Shown piece after piece: positions 9,351 to 17,777 of a stretch of DNA of 40,076 nucleotides. The stretch spans positions 1-40,076 of the forward strand of contig CACWVU010000024.1 of the NCBI GenBank assembly GCA_902764415.1. The letters run 5' to 3'. The DNA comes from an uncultured bacterium. Lineage in GTDB: Bacteria > Verrucomicrobiota > Kiritimatiellia > RFP12 > UBA1067. The position numbers and the translations under genes were made by a program. The notes under the pieces were generated by a model. That model had not been told where the DNA came from and did no database searches. It saw nothing but the letters and a program-made list of their open reading frames with translations. Numbering within the stretch: position 1 is the stretch's first letter; every line of letters starts with the position of its first letter.

Positions 9351-9382
9351 ACGTAAACGAAAAACCAGAAAGGGCAACAACC

Positions 9383-10528
9383 ATGAACAGGATAATCCTC
9401 AACGAAACCTCCTACCACGGCGCCGGCGCCGTCAACGCCATCGTCGCCGAGCTCGCGGCGCGCGCGCTCAAGCGCCCGATCGTGTTCTCCGACCCCGACC
9501 TCGTGAAGTTCGGCGTCACCGCCAAGGTGACGAAGCTCCTCGACAAGGCGAAGGTGAAGTACGCGCTCTACACCGACATCAAGCCGAACCCGACCATCGC
9601 CAACGTCAAGAACGGCGTCAAGGCGGCGAAGGCGGCGAAGGCCGACGCGATCATCGCCATCGGCGGCGGCTCGTCGATGGACACCGCGAAGGCGGTTGGC
9701 ATCATCCTCACCAACCCGAAGTTCGCGAACGTGCGCTCGCTCGAGGGCGTGGCGCCGACTACGAAGCCGTGCCTGCCGATCCTCGCCGTCCCGACGACCG
9801 CCGGCACCGCGGCGGAGGTGACGATCAACTACGTGATCACCGACGTCGAGAAGAAGCGCAAGTTCGTCTGCGTCGACCCGCACGACATCCCGGTTGTCGC
9901 CTTCGTCGACCCGGGCATGATGGCGTCGATGCCGCCGAAGCTGACGGCCGCGACGGGCATGGACGCGCTCACCCACGCGATCGAGGGCTACATCACCAAG
10001 GCCGCCTGCCCGATGACGGACATGATGCACCTCGAGGCGATCCGCCTTATCTCCGCGAACCTCCGCGCCGCGGTGAAGAACGACCCGAAGGGCCGCGAGG
10101 GCATGGCGCTCGGCCAGTACATCGCCGGCATGGGCTTCTCCAACGTCGGCCTCGGCGTCGACCACGCGATGGCGCACGGGCTCTCGGCGCTCTACAACAC
10201 GCCGCACGGCGTCGCCTGCGCGATCCTGCTGCCGACGGCGATGAAGTTCAACGCCGCGAAGACCGGCAAGCGCTACATCGAGATCGCCAAGGCGATGGGC
10301 GTGAAGGGCGTCGAGAAGATGACGCTCGTCCAGGCGCGCAAGGCGGCTATTGCCGCGGTCGAAAAGCTCTCTAAGGACGTTGGCATCCCGGCCAACCTCA
10401 AGGGCATCCTCAAGAAGGAGGACATCCCGTTCCTCGCCAAGAGCGCCTACGCCGACGCGTGCCGTCCGGGCAACCCGCGCGACTGCTCGGTGAAGGACAT
10501 CGAGCGCCTCTACGCGAGCCTCGTCTGA
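9383..10528 (+). CDS. fucO: Lactaldehyde reductase (iron-dependent alcohol dehydrogenase)
   Basis: The 381-residue group III (iron-containing) alcohol dehydrogenase reduces L-lactaldehyde to L-1,2-propanediol with NADH, the anaerobic end step of rhamnose/fucose breakdown. The NAD-binding IGGGSSMDTAKAVG (about residues 94-107), the VPTTAGTAAEVT segment, and the metal ligands in GMDALTHAIEGY, GVDHAMAHGL and NTPHGVACA are all present and collinear with FucO. Start ATG 9383 follows a purine-rich AGAAAGGGC sequence. It is third in the rhaB operon. No microcompartment shell gene or propanediol dehydratase is nearby, so propanediol is probably excreted (inference). Confidence 0.92.
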   Translation: MNRIILNETSYHGAGAVNAIVAELAARALKRPIVFSDPDLVKFGVTAKVTKLLDKAKVKYALYTDIKPNPTIANVKNGVKAAKAAKADAIIAIGGGSSMDTAKAVGIILTNPKFANVRSLEGVAPTTKPCLPILAVPTTAGTAAEVTINYVITDVEKKRKFVCVDPHDIPVVAFVDPGMMASMPPKLTAATGMDALTHAIEGYITKAACPMTDMMHLEAIRLISANLRAAVKNDPKGREGMALGQYIAGMGFSNVGLGVDHAMAHGLSALYNTPHGVACAILLPTAMKFNAAKTGKRYIEIAKAMGVKGVEKMTLVQARKAAIAAVEKLSKDVGIPANLKGILKKEDIPFLAKSAYADACRPGNPRDCSVKDIERLYASLV

Positions 10529-10544
10529 GGATTTCGTCCCGGGG

Positions 10545-11402
10545 ATGGTGCACTGCATGAGAAAGGTACTGGTAGACAAGGGTGTTGTGTTCGGCGACGG
10601 AGGACTCGTCTTCATCGCCGGCCCGTGCGTCATCGAGTCGCGCTCGATGGCGCTCGGGATCGCCCGCCGGCTCGTCGAGTCGGCGGCGCGCCTGGGCGCG
10701 AAGTTCGTCTTCAAGGCGAGCTTCGACAAGGCCAACCGCACGAGCGTCGACGCGTTCCGCGGGCCGGGCATCGAAAAGGGGCTGGAGATCCTCGCCGAGG
10801 TGCGCTCCACGTTCGGGGTGCCGGTGCTGACCGACGTCCACGAGCCGTGGCAGTGCCGTCCGGTGGCGGAGGTCTGCGGCATTCTGCAGATCCCGGCGTT
10901 CCTGGCGCGGCAGACCGACCTCGTGGTCGCGGCCGGCGAGACCGGCGCGGTCGTCAACGTCAAGAAGGGCCAGTTCATGGCGCCGGAGGACATGGCGGCG
11001 GTGGTGCGCAAGATCGAGTCGACCGGCAACCGCCGGATCACGCTCTGCGAGCGCGGCGCGAGCTTCGGCTACCGCAACCTGGTGGCCGACATGCGCTCGC
11101 TGCTCATCATGCGCGAGCTCGGCTACCCGGTGGTGATGGACGCGACGCACTCGGTGCAGCGCCCCGGCGGCCTGGGCACCGGCTCCGGCGGCGACGGCAA
11201 GTACGCGCCGGCGCTGGCGCGCGCGGCGGTGGCGACTGGCGTGGACGCGGTGTTCATGGAGACGCACCCGAACCCGAAGGTGGCGAAGAGCGACGCGGCG
11301 AACGCGCTCAAGCTTGCCGACGTGGAACCGCTCTGGCGCATGCTGATGGCGATCGACGACGTTGTGCGCGGCGCGAAGAAGAGGGGAGGCGTGGCTTCTT
11401 GA
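10545..11402 (+). CDS. kdsA: KDO-8-phosphate synthase
   Basis: The 285-residue enzyme condenses phosphoenolpyruvate and arabinose-5-phosphate into 3-deoxy-D-manno-octulosonate-8-phosphate, the precursor of the LPS inner-core sugar KDO. Motifs: IAGPCVIES, FKASFDKANRTS, LTDVHEP, QIPAFLARQTDL, VNVKKGQFMAP, LCERGASFGY, DATHSVQRPGG and METHPNP. The start could be ATG 10545 or the in-frame ATG 10557 (MRKVLVDKG); neither has a convincing Shine-Dalgarno sequence. The gene lies 17 bp behind fucO with no visible terminator or promoter between. It is followed by the LPS-transport genes with a 4-nt overlap, which fits its role. Confidence 0.94.
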   Translation: MVHCMRKVLVDKGVVFGDGGLVFIAGPCVIESRSMALGIARRLVESAARLGAKFVFKASFDKANRTSVDAFRGPGIEKGLEILAEVRSTFGVPVLTDVHEPWQCRPVAEVCGILQIPAFLARQTDLVVAAGETGAVVNVKKGQFMAPEDMAAVVRKIESTGNRRITLCERGASFGYRNLVADMRSLLIMRELGYPVVMDATHSVQRPGGLGTGSGGDGKYAPALARAAVATGVDAVFMETHPNPKVAKSDAANALKLADVEPLWRMLMAIDDVVRGAKKRGGVAS

Positions 11403-12364
11403 GGATTGTCGCGGCAGTTTCGGCGGCGCTTCTGGCAACGGCGGCCGCGGCGGCGTTCGACCCGGATTCCTGGCTCGAGCGCCGTGAACTGCTCACGCGC
11501 GAGGCGGAGCGGCTGGAGAAGCTGTACGCCAAGTGCGCGGAGAAGGCGGACAATCCGGCCGAGAAGGTGACGCTGCCGATCGACACGTTCCCGAGCGGCG
11601 CGGTGAAGTCGCTGGTCACCGCCGAGAAGGCGCAGTTCTTCCAGTCGCAGGGCGCGGTCTGGGCGGACGGGGTGACGGCGCACGAATACGACGCGGACGG
11701 CAAGGAGATTTCGCGGCTCGAGGCCGAGAGCCTGGTGGTGGACCGCGAGACGAAGTCCGGCTGGGTGGACGGCAAGGCTCGAGCGATCCACGGCCAGACG
11801 CTGGTGAAGGGCTCGCGCGTCTACGTGTCATTCGCCGAGGACTACGTGATGATCACCACCAACGCGGAGGTGAGGTCGCGCGACTTCGGTCCGCGCGGCG
11901 CCGTGTCCGCCGCGGGTCAGCGCACCAACGCGGTGTCGACCGTGACGGCGTCGCGGGCGGACTACGACCGGCGCGCAGGGGTGATAATGATGGACGGCGC
12001 GGTGCGGCTCGTCGACCAGGAGTACAAGCTCGCCGCGGACCGCGCCTGGGTGTTCCTCGCCGGGACCAACGAGCTGAGGCGGATCGTCGCGGTCGGCTCG
12101 GTGGCGGTGACGAACGGGCTGCGGCACGGCAGCTGCGACCGGGCGGTGTACGAGCGCCGGAGCGGGATGCTTACGATGTACGCGCGCGGGGCCGAGGAGC
12201 CTGCGCGGCTGGTGGACGAAGGCGAGAAGGGCGGCGAGCTCCTCGGCGAGCGCATCGCCTTCCGCACCGGCGCGGAGCAGGTCGAGGTAGACCGGCCGGT
12301 GATCAAGGTGAAGACGGACGACCGCGACCGCGGCGCCCTCATAGGGATTGAGGAGGCCAAATGA
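11399..12364 (+). CDS. lptA: LptA/OstA-like periplasmic LPS-transport protein
   Basis: A 321-residue exported protein: hydrophobic signal peptide (MRIVAAVSAALLATAAAAA), then a Glu/Lys-rich helix (about 25-60), then a beta-rich region (about 90-300) with features of the OstA/LptA fold such as ITTNAEVRSRDFG, VTASRADYDRRAGVIMMDGAVRLVDQEYKLAADRAWVFL and GSCDRAVYERRSGMLTMYA. In that family the beta-jellyroll forms the periplasmic bridge that carries LPS. I chose the TTG start at 11399 because it gives a clean signal peptide, overlaps the kdsA stop by 4 nt (TTGA) and has GGGGAGG about 10 nt upstream. Position between kdsA and lptB supports the assignment. It is longer than E. coli LptA (185), so it may combine LptC-like and LptA-like roles. 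Confidence 0.72.
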   Translation: MRIVAAVSAALLATAAAAAFDPDSWLERRELLTREAERLEKLYAKCAEKADNPAEKVTLPIDTFPSGAVKSLVTAEKAQFFQSQGAVWADGVTAHEYDADGKEISRLEAESLVVDRETKSGWVDGKARAIHGQTLVKGSRVYVSFAEDYVMITTNAEVRSRDFGPRGAVSAAGQRTNAVSTVTASRADYDRRAGVIMMDGAVRLVDQEYKLAADRAWVFLAGTNELRRIVAVGSVAVTNGLRHGSCDRAVYERRSGMLTMYARGAEEPARLVDEGEKGGELLGERIAFRTGAEQVEVDRPVIKVKTDDRDRGALIGIEEAK

Positions 12365-13140
12365 GCGACCCGGTTTTGGATGCGATGAACGCGATGGCGG
12401 CGGAGCGCGGGGAATCGCGCGCGGACCTCGAGGCGACCGGCCTCGTGAAGGTCTACGGCGACCGCACTGTCGTGAACGGGATGGACGTAAGGTGCTCCTG
12501 CGGGCAAATCGTGGGCATCCTCGGTCCCAACGGCGCGGGCAAAACCACCACCTTCTACATGGTGGTGGGGCTGGTGAAGCCCGAGGCCGGGCGGGTGGTC
12601 TTCCGCGGCGAGGACGTGACGGGCCTGCCCGTCTACCTGCGCGCGCGGCGCGGGCTCGGCTACCTCGCGCAGGAGCCGTCGGTCTTCCGCAAGCTCTCGG
12701 TGTGGGACAACGTGATGGCGATCCTCGAGACGCTGCCGATGTCGCGCAAGGAGCGCGAGGCGCGGGCGAAGGAGCTCTTGGAGCCGTTCGACCTCATGAA
12801 GGTGGCGAAGCAGCCGGCGTACACGCTCTCCGGCGGCGAGCGGCGCAAGCTCGAGATCGCGCGCGCGCTGACGCGCAACCCGTCGGTGCTGATGCTCGAC
12901 GAGCCGTTCGCCGGCGTCGATCCGCTCTCGGTGAACGAGATCCAGGACATCGTGCGCGACCTCGCGTCCAAGGGGCTCGGCATCATCATCACCGACCACA
13001 ACGTGCGCGAGACGCTGTCAGTGGTCAATCGCGCCTACCTGGTCTACGACGGGCGGCTCCTGAAGGAGGGCACGAGCGCGGAGCTGGTGGCGGACTCCGA
13101 GGTGCGCGAGAAGTACCTCGGCGAGAATTTCAGGATGTAA
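12361..13140 (+). CDS. lptB: LPS-transport ABC transporter ATPase LptB
   Basis: The 259-residue ATPase of the inner-membrane LptB2FG complex drives LPS extraction. Walker A GPNGAGKTT, Q-loop LAQEPSVFRKLSV, signature LSGGERRK, Walker B VLMLDEPFAGVDP and H-loop TDHNVRETL are all intact, and EPSVFRKL/DHNVRETL are typical of LptB rather than of other ABC ATPases. There is an N-terminal extension of about 20 residues before the core. The start overlaps the lptA stop as ATGA. LptF/G genes are not in the window. Confidence 0.93.
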   Translation: MSDPVLDAMNAMAAERGESRADLEATGLVKVYGDRTVVNGMDVRCSCGQIVGILGPNGAGKTTTFYMVVGLVKPEAGRVVFRGEDVTGLPVYLRARRGLGYLAQEPSVFRKLSVWDNVMAILETLPMSRKEREARAKELLEPFDLMKVAKQPAYTLSGGERRKLEIARALTRNPSVLMLDEPFAGVDPLSVNEIQDIVRDLASKGLGIIITDHNVRETLSVVNRAYLVYDGRLLKEGTSAELVADSEVREKYLGENFRM

Positions 13141-13171
13141 TAAGGTAACCCAAACGAAAGGAGACAAGGCA

Positions 13172-13507
13172 ATGAGCATAGAAGTTACGATGAGGCACAG
13201 CGACGTTCGCATCGAAGCCCTCAAGGAGTACGCCGAGAAGCGCATGGCTCGGCTTAAGCAGCGCTTTCCCAAGGTGACCAGCGCGTCGATCGTGATCGAC
13301 GTCGACGCCAAGAAGCACATGTATATGGCCGAAGTGGTGGCGAACCGCCTCGGCGAGACCGCGGTCGGGGCGAAGGAGTTCTCCGAGAGCGCCAAGAGCG
13401 TCATCGACGCGGCGGCGGCCCGGGCGGAGCGCCAGCTCCTCAAGATGCGCGTGAAGGCGCGCAAGGGCACGGTGCGCAAGCAGCGCGCTGCCTCGGCGAA
13501 GAACTGA
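13172..13507 (+). CDS. hpf: Ribosome hibernation promoting factor, short form
   Basis: The 111-residue HPF/RaiA-family protein binds the 30S decoding region and silences ribosomes in slow growth. The start MSIEVTMRHSDVRIEALKEYAEKRMARLKQRFP and the segment KKHMYMAEVVANRLG fit the family. It ends in a basic tail (KARKGTVRKQRAASAKN) and lacks the C-terminal dimerisation domain of long HPF. AAAGGAG lies 9 nt before the ATG. In proteobacteria rpoN sits between lptB and hpf; here lptB is followed directly by hpf. Confidence 0.92.
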   Translation: MSIEVTMRHSDVRIEALKEYAEKRMARLKQRFPKVTSASIVIDVDAKKHMYMAEVVANRLGETAVGAKEFSESAKSVIDAAAARAERQLLKMRVKARKGTVRKQRAASAKN

Positions 13508-13508
13508 G

Positions 13509-14528
13509 ATGCGCGGACTGCCGGGCAAGACGAGCGAGAAGGGCAGGGTCTTCTCCGTCGGCGACTTCCTCGAAGCCGCCCAGGAGAGGCTGCGCCTTAC
13601 GCTCATCGAGGGCGGCGAGAGCCTGGGGCGGAAGATCGACGAGCCGATCGTCAGCCGTCCCGGCCTCGCGCTCACCGGCTTCTTCGGCCACTACGGCTGG
13701 CGGCGGATACAGCTGATCGGCAAGGCCGAGACCGCCTACCTCGAGAGCCTCTCGCCGGCCGAGCGGCTTTCGCGCTACGCGGCGCTCCTGGAACACGGGG
13801 CGTACTGCTTCATCTTCGCCAACGGGCGCAAGCCCGGGGCGGACACGCAGGCGCTGATGCGCGTCCACGGCGCGGTGGTGATGGTCTCGCCGCTGAAGAC
13901 GCGAGTCATCTACCGCGAGTCGGCGTTCGTCCTCGAGCGCCTCGGCGCGCCGGAGTCGACGATCTACGGCACGATGGTCGAGGTCGCCGGCCTCGGCGTC
14001 CTGATCGAGGGCGAGCCCGGTCTCGGCAAGTCCGAGACGGCGCTGGGACTCATCCGCCGCGGCTGCGCGCTGGTGTCGGACGACCTCACCTGCGTGCGGC
14101 GCGAGGTCGGCAAGGACATCGTCTACGGCTCTGCGTCGGACTCGACGGCCGGCTACATGGAGATCCGCGGCATCGGCATCATGCATGTGCCGAGCCTCTT
14201 CGGCGTCGCGGCTGTCCGCGGCGAAAAGCGGCTTGAGCTCATCATCACCTTCCGCCGGCTCGAGGACGTGAAGGGCGAGATCGACCGCATCGGGCAGAAG
14301 CGCCAGGTCAAGAAGGTGCTGGGGGTGGAGATACCAAACGTGGTGATCCCCGTCTCCGAGGGCCGCGACCTCGTGAACCTGGTGGAGACCGCCGCGCTGC
14401 AGGAGAAGCTGCTGCTCTCCGGCTGCGACCCGGTAGGGGAGCTTTCGGAACGCCTGCGGAGGCGGGCCATTGAACATTCCAAACGCAAAGGAGTCAACAA
14501 GGGAGACGTCCCATGTCAGATAAAATAA
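13509..14528 (+). CDS. hprK: HPr kinase/phosphorylase
   Basis: The 339-residue sensor enzyme phosphorylates HPr on its regulatory serine using ATP or pyrophosphate and also removes the phosphate. The P-loop GEPGLGKS is at residues 168-175, followed by LVSDDLTCVRR, MEIRGIGIMHVPSLFG (the family signature) and the C-terminal segment EIPNVVIPVSEGRDLVNLVETAALQ. The N-terminal domain spans residues about 15-145. The start codon is 1 nt after the hpf stop, and the end overlaps ptsH by 16 nt, so the three are co-translated. It is slightly longer than usual (310-320). Confidence 0.95.
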   Translation: MRGLPGKTSEKGRVFSVGDFLEAAQERLRLTLIEGGESLGRKIDEPIVSRPGLALTGFFGHYGWRRIQLIGKAETAYLESLSPAERLSRYAALLEHGAYCFIFANGRKPGADTQALMRVHGAVVMVSPLKTRVIYRESAFVLERLGAPESTIYGTMVEVAGLGVLIEGEPGLGKSETALGLIRRGCALVSDDLTCVRREVGKDIVYGSASDSTAGYMEIRGIGIMHVPSLFGVAAVRGEKRLELIITFRRLEDVKGEIDRIGQKRQVKKVLGVEIPNVVIPVSEGRDLVNLVETAALQEKLLLSGCDPVGELSERLRRRAIEHSKRKGVNKGDVPCQIK

Positions 14529-14797
14529 CCCGCGAGTTCACGCTGCTCAACCGCTATGGTATGCACGTCCGCCCGGCCGGGCTCTTCGCCAAGGTCGCGA
14601 GCCGGTTCGACGCCGACATAACGGTCGAGAAGGACGGCAACGCCGTCTCGGGCAAGTCGATCATGGCGCTGATGACGCTCGAGGCCGTGTGCGGCACGGT
14701 GCTCAAGGTCACCGCGTCCGGCCCGCAGGCCGCCGAGGCGCTCGACGAGCTCGAGCAGCTGGTGCTGCGCAAGTTCGACATCCCCGACGAGCAGTAG
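14513..14797 (+). CDS. ptsH: Phosphocarrier protein HPr
   Basis: The 94-residue phosphocarrier has the active-site motif GMHVRPAGLFAK with His18, which takes phosphate from EI, and the regulatory motif VSGKSIMALMTL with Ser49 (equivalent to Ser46), the target of HprK. The start lies inside the end of hprK and has GGGAG 8 nt upstream. The Ser site next to an hprK gene implies that this HPr is controlled by serine phosphorylation. Confidence 0.95.
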   Translation: MSDKITREFTLLNRYGMHVRPAGLFAKVASRFDADITVEKDGNAVSGKSIMALMTLEAVCGTVLKVTASGPQAAEALDELEQLVLRKFDIPDEQ

Positions 14798-14818
14798 TAG
14801 GTGTCGGATTCCGGCGAG

Positions 14819-16588
14819 ATGAGGTCGCTGCAAGGCCTGGCCACTGCCCGCGGCTTCGCGGTCGGTCCGGTCTTCATCTGCCGCGGCGACGGCTCGGTGC
14901 CGGTTCCCGAGTACGTCCTCGAGCCGGGATGCGAGGAGGAGGAGGTCCTCCGCTACCGCCGCGCCGTCGGCGACGCCAGGCGCGACCTCGAGGGCATCGT
15001 CGCCTCGCTCAAGGAGCGCACCGGGCGGGACGACGTGATGGTCTTCGAGTGCCACTTGATGATGCTCGAGGACGCGGAGCTCTCCGGTGCCGTCGAGCGT
15101 CGCATCCGCGAGGAGCACGTCAACGCCGAGTCCGCCGTCAAGCGCGTCTACGCCGAGTCGCGGGCGAAGTTCGAGCGGATGAACGACCCTTACTTCCGCG
15201 AGCGCGTGCGCGACCTCGACGACCTCGAGCGCCGGCTCCTCGCCGCGCTTACCGGCTTCTCGGCGCCGGTCCACCGCGGTCTCAAGGTGCCGTCGATCAT
15301 CGTCGCCGACGACCTGACTCCTTCCGAGACGGTCCAGTTGCCGCGCGACTTGGTCCTCGGCTTCGCCACCAACGGCGGGTCGACCACGAGCCACGTGGCG
15401 CTCCTCGCCCGTGCAATGGGCATTCCTGCCGTCACCGGTCTCGGGGACATCACCTCGCGCGTCCGCGCCGGCGAGACGGTGCTTATCGACGGCACCAACG
15501 GCACGGTGACGCTCCACCCAGACGCCGCCTCGATCCGCGAGTTCATGGACCTTGTCGAGCGCGACCGCGAGATCTCCGAAAGCGCCGTTCTCGGCGCGCC
15601 GGCGGGCACGCTTAAGGACGGCGGCGAGGTGCCGATCTTCGCTAATCTCCATCCCGGCGTGCCGGTAGGCGGCCTCCGCGAGCACGGCGCGCGCGGCATC
15701 GGCCTCTACCGCAGCGAATACCTCTGGCTCAACCGCGGACACGAGCCTACCGAGGAAGACCAGTTCCGCGCCTACCGCGACGCCGCGCGCTTCACCGCCC
15801 AGCTCGGCGACGACGCCTCCATCACCATCCGCGCGCTCGACATCGGCGGCGACAAGATCGTCCGCGGCATTTCGCACAAGGAGGCGAACCCGTTCCTCGG
15901 CAACCGCTCCATCCGCTACCTGCTTGCCAACCGCGACATGTTCAAGACCCAGCTCCGCGCTATCCTCCGGGCGTCCGCCTTTGGTCGCGTGCGGCTGATG
16001 TACCCGATGATCTCCTGCGTGGAGGAGTTGGACGAGTCCGCCGAGGTGCTTGCCGAGGTCAAGCGCGGGCTTGACGCCGCCGGCGTCGCCTACGACCGCG
16101 AGATGCCGGTCGGAGCGATGATCGAGGTGCCGAGCGCGGCGATCAACGCGGACGCGATCGCGAAGCGCGTCGACTTCTTCTCCATCGGCACCAACGACCT
16201 GGTGCAGTACGTAATGGCGGCGGACCGCGGCAACGAGTCGGTCGCCTCGCTCTACCAGCCCACCAACCCCGCCGTCCTCTGGCTGATGCGCCACGTGATC
16301 GACGCGGCGCGGCACCGCGGCATCAAGGTCGGCGTGTGCGGCGAGTCGGCCTCCGACCCGGTGGTCGGAGTGCTTTGGGCGGCGATGGGGGTGGACATCC
16401 TCTCCATGTCTGCCACTTACATTCCCGTCATCTCTGCCGTCCTCTCGCGCCTGACCCGCGCCGACCTCGACGCCTATGCGCGAATTCCGGTGGAGATGGG
16501 GAATGACGTCACTGCCCGCGAGATCTACGACCGCTGCCGCGCCTGGCTCGCCGAGCACGTCTTCGACTTCGAGAACATAGTCCTGTAG
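14819..16588 (+). CDS. ptsI: PTS enzyme I (phosphoenolpyruvate-protein phosphotransferase)
   Basis: A 589-residue protein from ATG 14819; an upstream in-frame GTG at 14801 would add six residues. I prefer 14819 because MRSLQGLATARGFAVGP aligns with the family start and puts the active His at residue 192 (E. coli His189) in GGSTTSHVALLARAMGIPAV. Further motifs: GIGLYRSEYLW, DIGGDKIVRG, NPFLGNRSIRYLL, MIEVPSAAINADAIAKRVDFFSIGTNDLVQY and GVCGESASDP, covering the PEP-binding TIM barrel and catalytic Cys loop. It moves phosphate from PEP to HPr. No EII permease gene is in the window, so the chain may be mainly regulatory here or serve EIIs elsewhere. Confidence 0.94.
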   Translation: MRSLQGLATARGFAVGPVFICRGDGSVPVPEYVLEPGCEEEEVLRYRRAVGDARRDLEGIVASLKERTGRDDVMVFECHLMMLEDAELSGAVERRIREEHVNAESAVKRVYAESRAKFERMNDPYFRERVRDLDDLERRLLAALTGFSAPVHRGLKVPSIIVADDLTPSETVQLPRDLVLGFATNGGSTTSHVALLARAMGIPAVTGLGDITSRVRAGETVLIDGTNGTVTLHPDAASIREFMDLVERDREISESAVLGAPAGTLKDGGEVPIFANLHPGVPVGGLREHGARGIGLYRSEYLWLNRGHEPTEEDQFRAYRDAARFTAQLGDDASITIRALDIGGDKIVRGISHKEANPFLGNRSIRYLLANRDMFKTQLRAILRASAFGRVRLMYPMISCVEELDESAEVLAEVKRGLDAAGVAYDREMPVGAMIEVPSAAINADAIAKRVDFFSIGTNDLVQYVMAADRGNESVASLYQPTNPAVLWLMRHVIDAARHRGIKVGVCGESASDPVVGVLWAAMGVDILSMSATYIPVISAVLSRLTRADLDAYARIPVEMGNDVTAREIYDRCRAWLAEHVFDFENIVL

Positions 16589-16594
16589 CCAGCA

Positions 16595-17755
16595 ATGAAG
16601 TCCAAGTCCTTTATCGACCAGGTTGAGGTGATCGTCCGCTCCGGCAAGGGCGGCGACGGCGCGATGTCGATGCGTCGCGAGGCGCTCGTCGCGTTCGGCG
16701 GACCCGACGGCGGCGACGGCGGGCGCGGCGGCGACGTGGTGTTCCGCGCCTCCCAGCACGTCAACTCGCTCCTCTCGCTCTACTACGACCCCAAGTGCTT
16801 CGCGCAGGACGGCGCGCCCGGCCAGGGCCAGAAGATGTTCGGCAAGCGCGGGCGCGACCTGGTGGTGGACGTCCCCTGCGGCACCGAGGTCTTCGACGCG
16901 GACAGCGGGCTGCTCGTCGCCGACATCGTCGAGCCGGGGCAGAAGGTGGTCGTCGCCAAGGGCGGCGCCGGCGGCTACGGCAACGTCCACTTCAAGAGCG
17001 CGGTCAACCAGGCGCCGACCGAGCACACCCCCGGCGGACCCGCCGAGGAACGCAGGCTCAGGCTGGAGCTCAAGACCATCGCCGACGCGGGGCTCGTTGG
17101 CTTCCCGAACGCCGGCAAGTCCTCGCTCCTCTCGTCGCTCTCCTCCGCAACTCCCAAGATAGCATCCTATCCCTTCACCACCCTGAACCCCATCGTCGGC
17201 ACCGTTGTCTACGATGATTTCGCCAAGGTCAGGGTGGCGGACGTGCCCGGCATCATCGAGGGCGCCTCGAAGGGCGTCGGCCTCGGCCACGCCTTCCTGC
17301 GCCACCTCGAGCGCGCGCGGGCGCTCGTCTACGTAATCGACCTCGCCGGCGTCGACGCGCGCGAGCCCTGGACTGACTACCAGGTGCTGCGGCGCGAGGT
17401 GGATGCGTACTCGGCGGAGCTCGCCGAGCGCCCGAAGATCGTGGTCGCGAACAAGGTCGACCTCCCCGAGGCGCGCGTCAACCTCGACCGCTTCGTGGCC
17501 GAGACCGGCGTTGCGCCGATCCTCGTGTCCTGTACTACCGGTGAGGGGCTCGAAGAGTTCAAGGCCAGGCTGCGCGAGGTCGTCCGCCCCGAGACCCGAT
17601 TCCACCATACCCACGCCCAGGCGCCGGACCTCTCCGAGATGCCCGACACCACCGGCGAGGAGGTGCCGGCCGAGGCGATCGAGCGGTTCGCCACCTTCCT
17701 CAAGCTCGAGAAGCCGAAGGCGAAGAGCCATCCGAGCCGTGGCAACATCCACTGA
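16595..17755 (+). CDS. obgE: Obg/CgtA ribosome-assembly GTPase
   Basis: The 386-residue GTPase acts in 50S subunit maturation and stress signalling. Residues 1-160 form the glycine-rich Obg fold (GKGGDGAMSMRREALVAFGG, GGDGGRGGDVVF, KGGAGGYGNVHF). The G domain follows: G1 GFPNAGKSS, switch region YPFTTLNP, G3 DVPGIIEGA, G4 NKVDL and an SCTTGEG G5-like segment. The C-terminal tail is short, without a large OCT domain. The gene starts 6 bp after ptsI, without an obvious Shine-Dalgarno sequence, and probably belongs to the same long transcript. Confidence 0.95.
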   Translation: MKSKSFIDQVEVIVRSGKGGDGAMSMRREALVAFGGPDGGDGGRGGDVVFRASQHVNSLLSLYYDPKCFAQDGAPGQGQKMFGKRGRDLVVDVPCGTEVFDADSGLLVADIVEPGQKVVVAKGGAGGYGNVHFKSAVNQAPTEHTPGGPAEERRLRLELKTIADAGLVGFPNAGKSSLLSSLSSATPKIASYPFTTLNPIVGTVVYDDFAKVRVADVPGIIEGASKGVGLGHAFLRHLERARALVYVIDLAGVDAREPWTDYQVLRREVDAYSAELAERPKIVVANKVDLPEARVNLDRFVAETGVAPILVSCTTGEGLEEFKARLREVVRPETRFHHTHAQAPDLSEMPDTTGEEVPAEAIERFATFLKLEKPKAKSHPSRGNIH

Positions 17756-17777
17756 TTTCCCAAGGAGAAGCAAGAAG

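Noticed and set aside
14801..14818. GTG start of ptsI at 14801
   Set aside because: No Shine-Dalgarno sequence, and the added residues lie before the conserved family start; ATG 14819 fits better.
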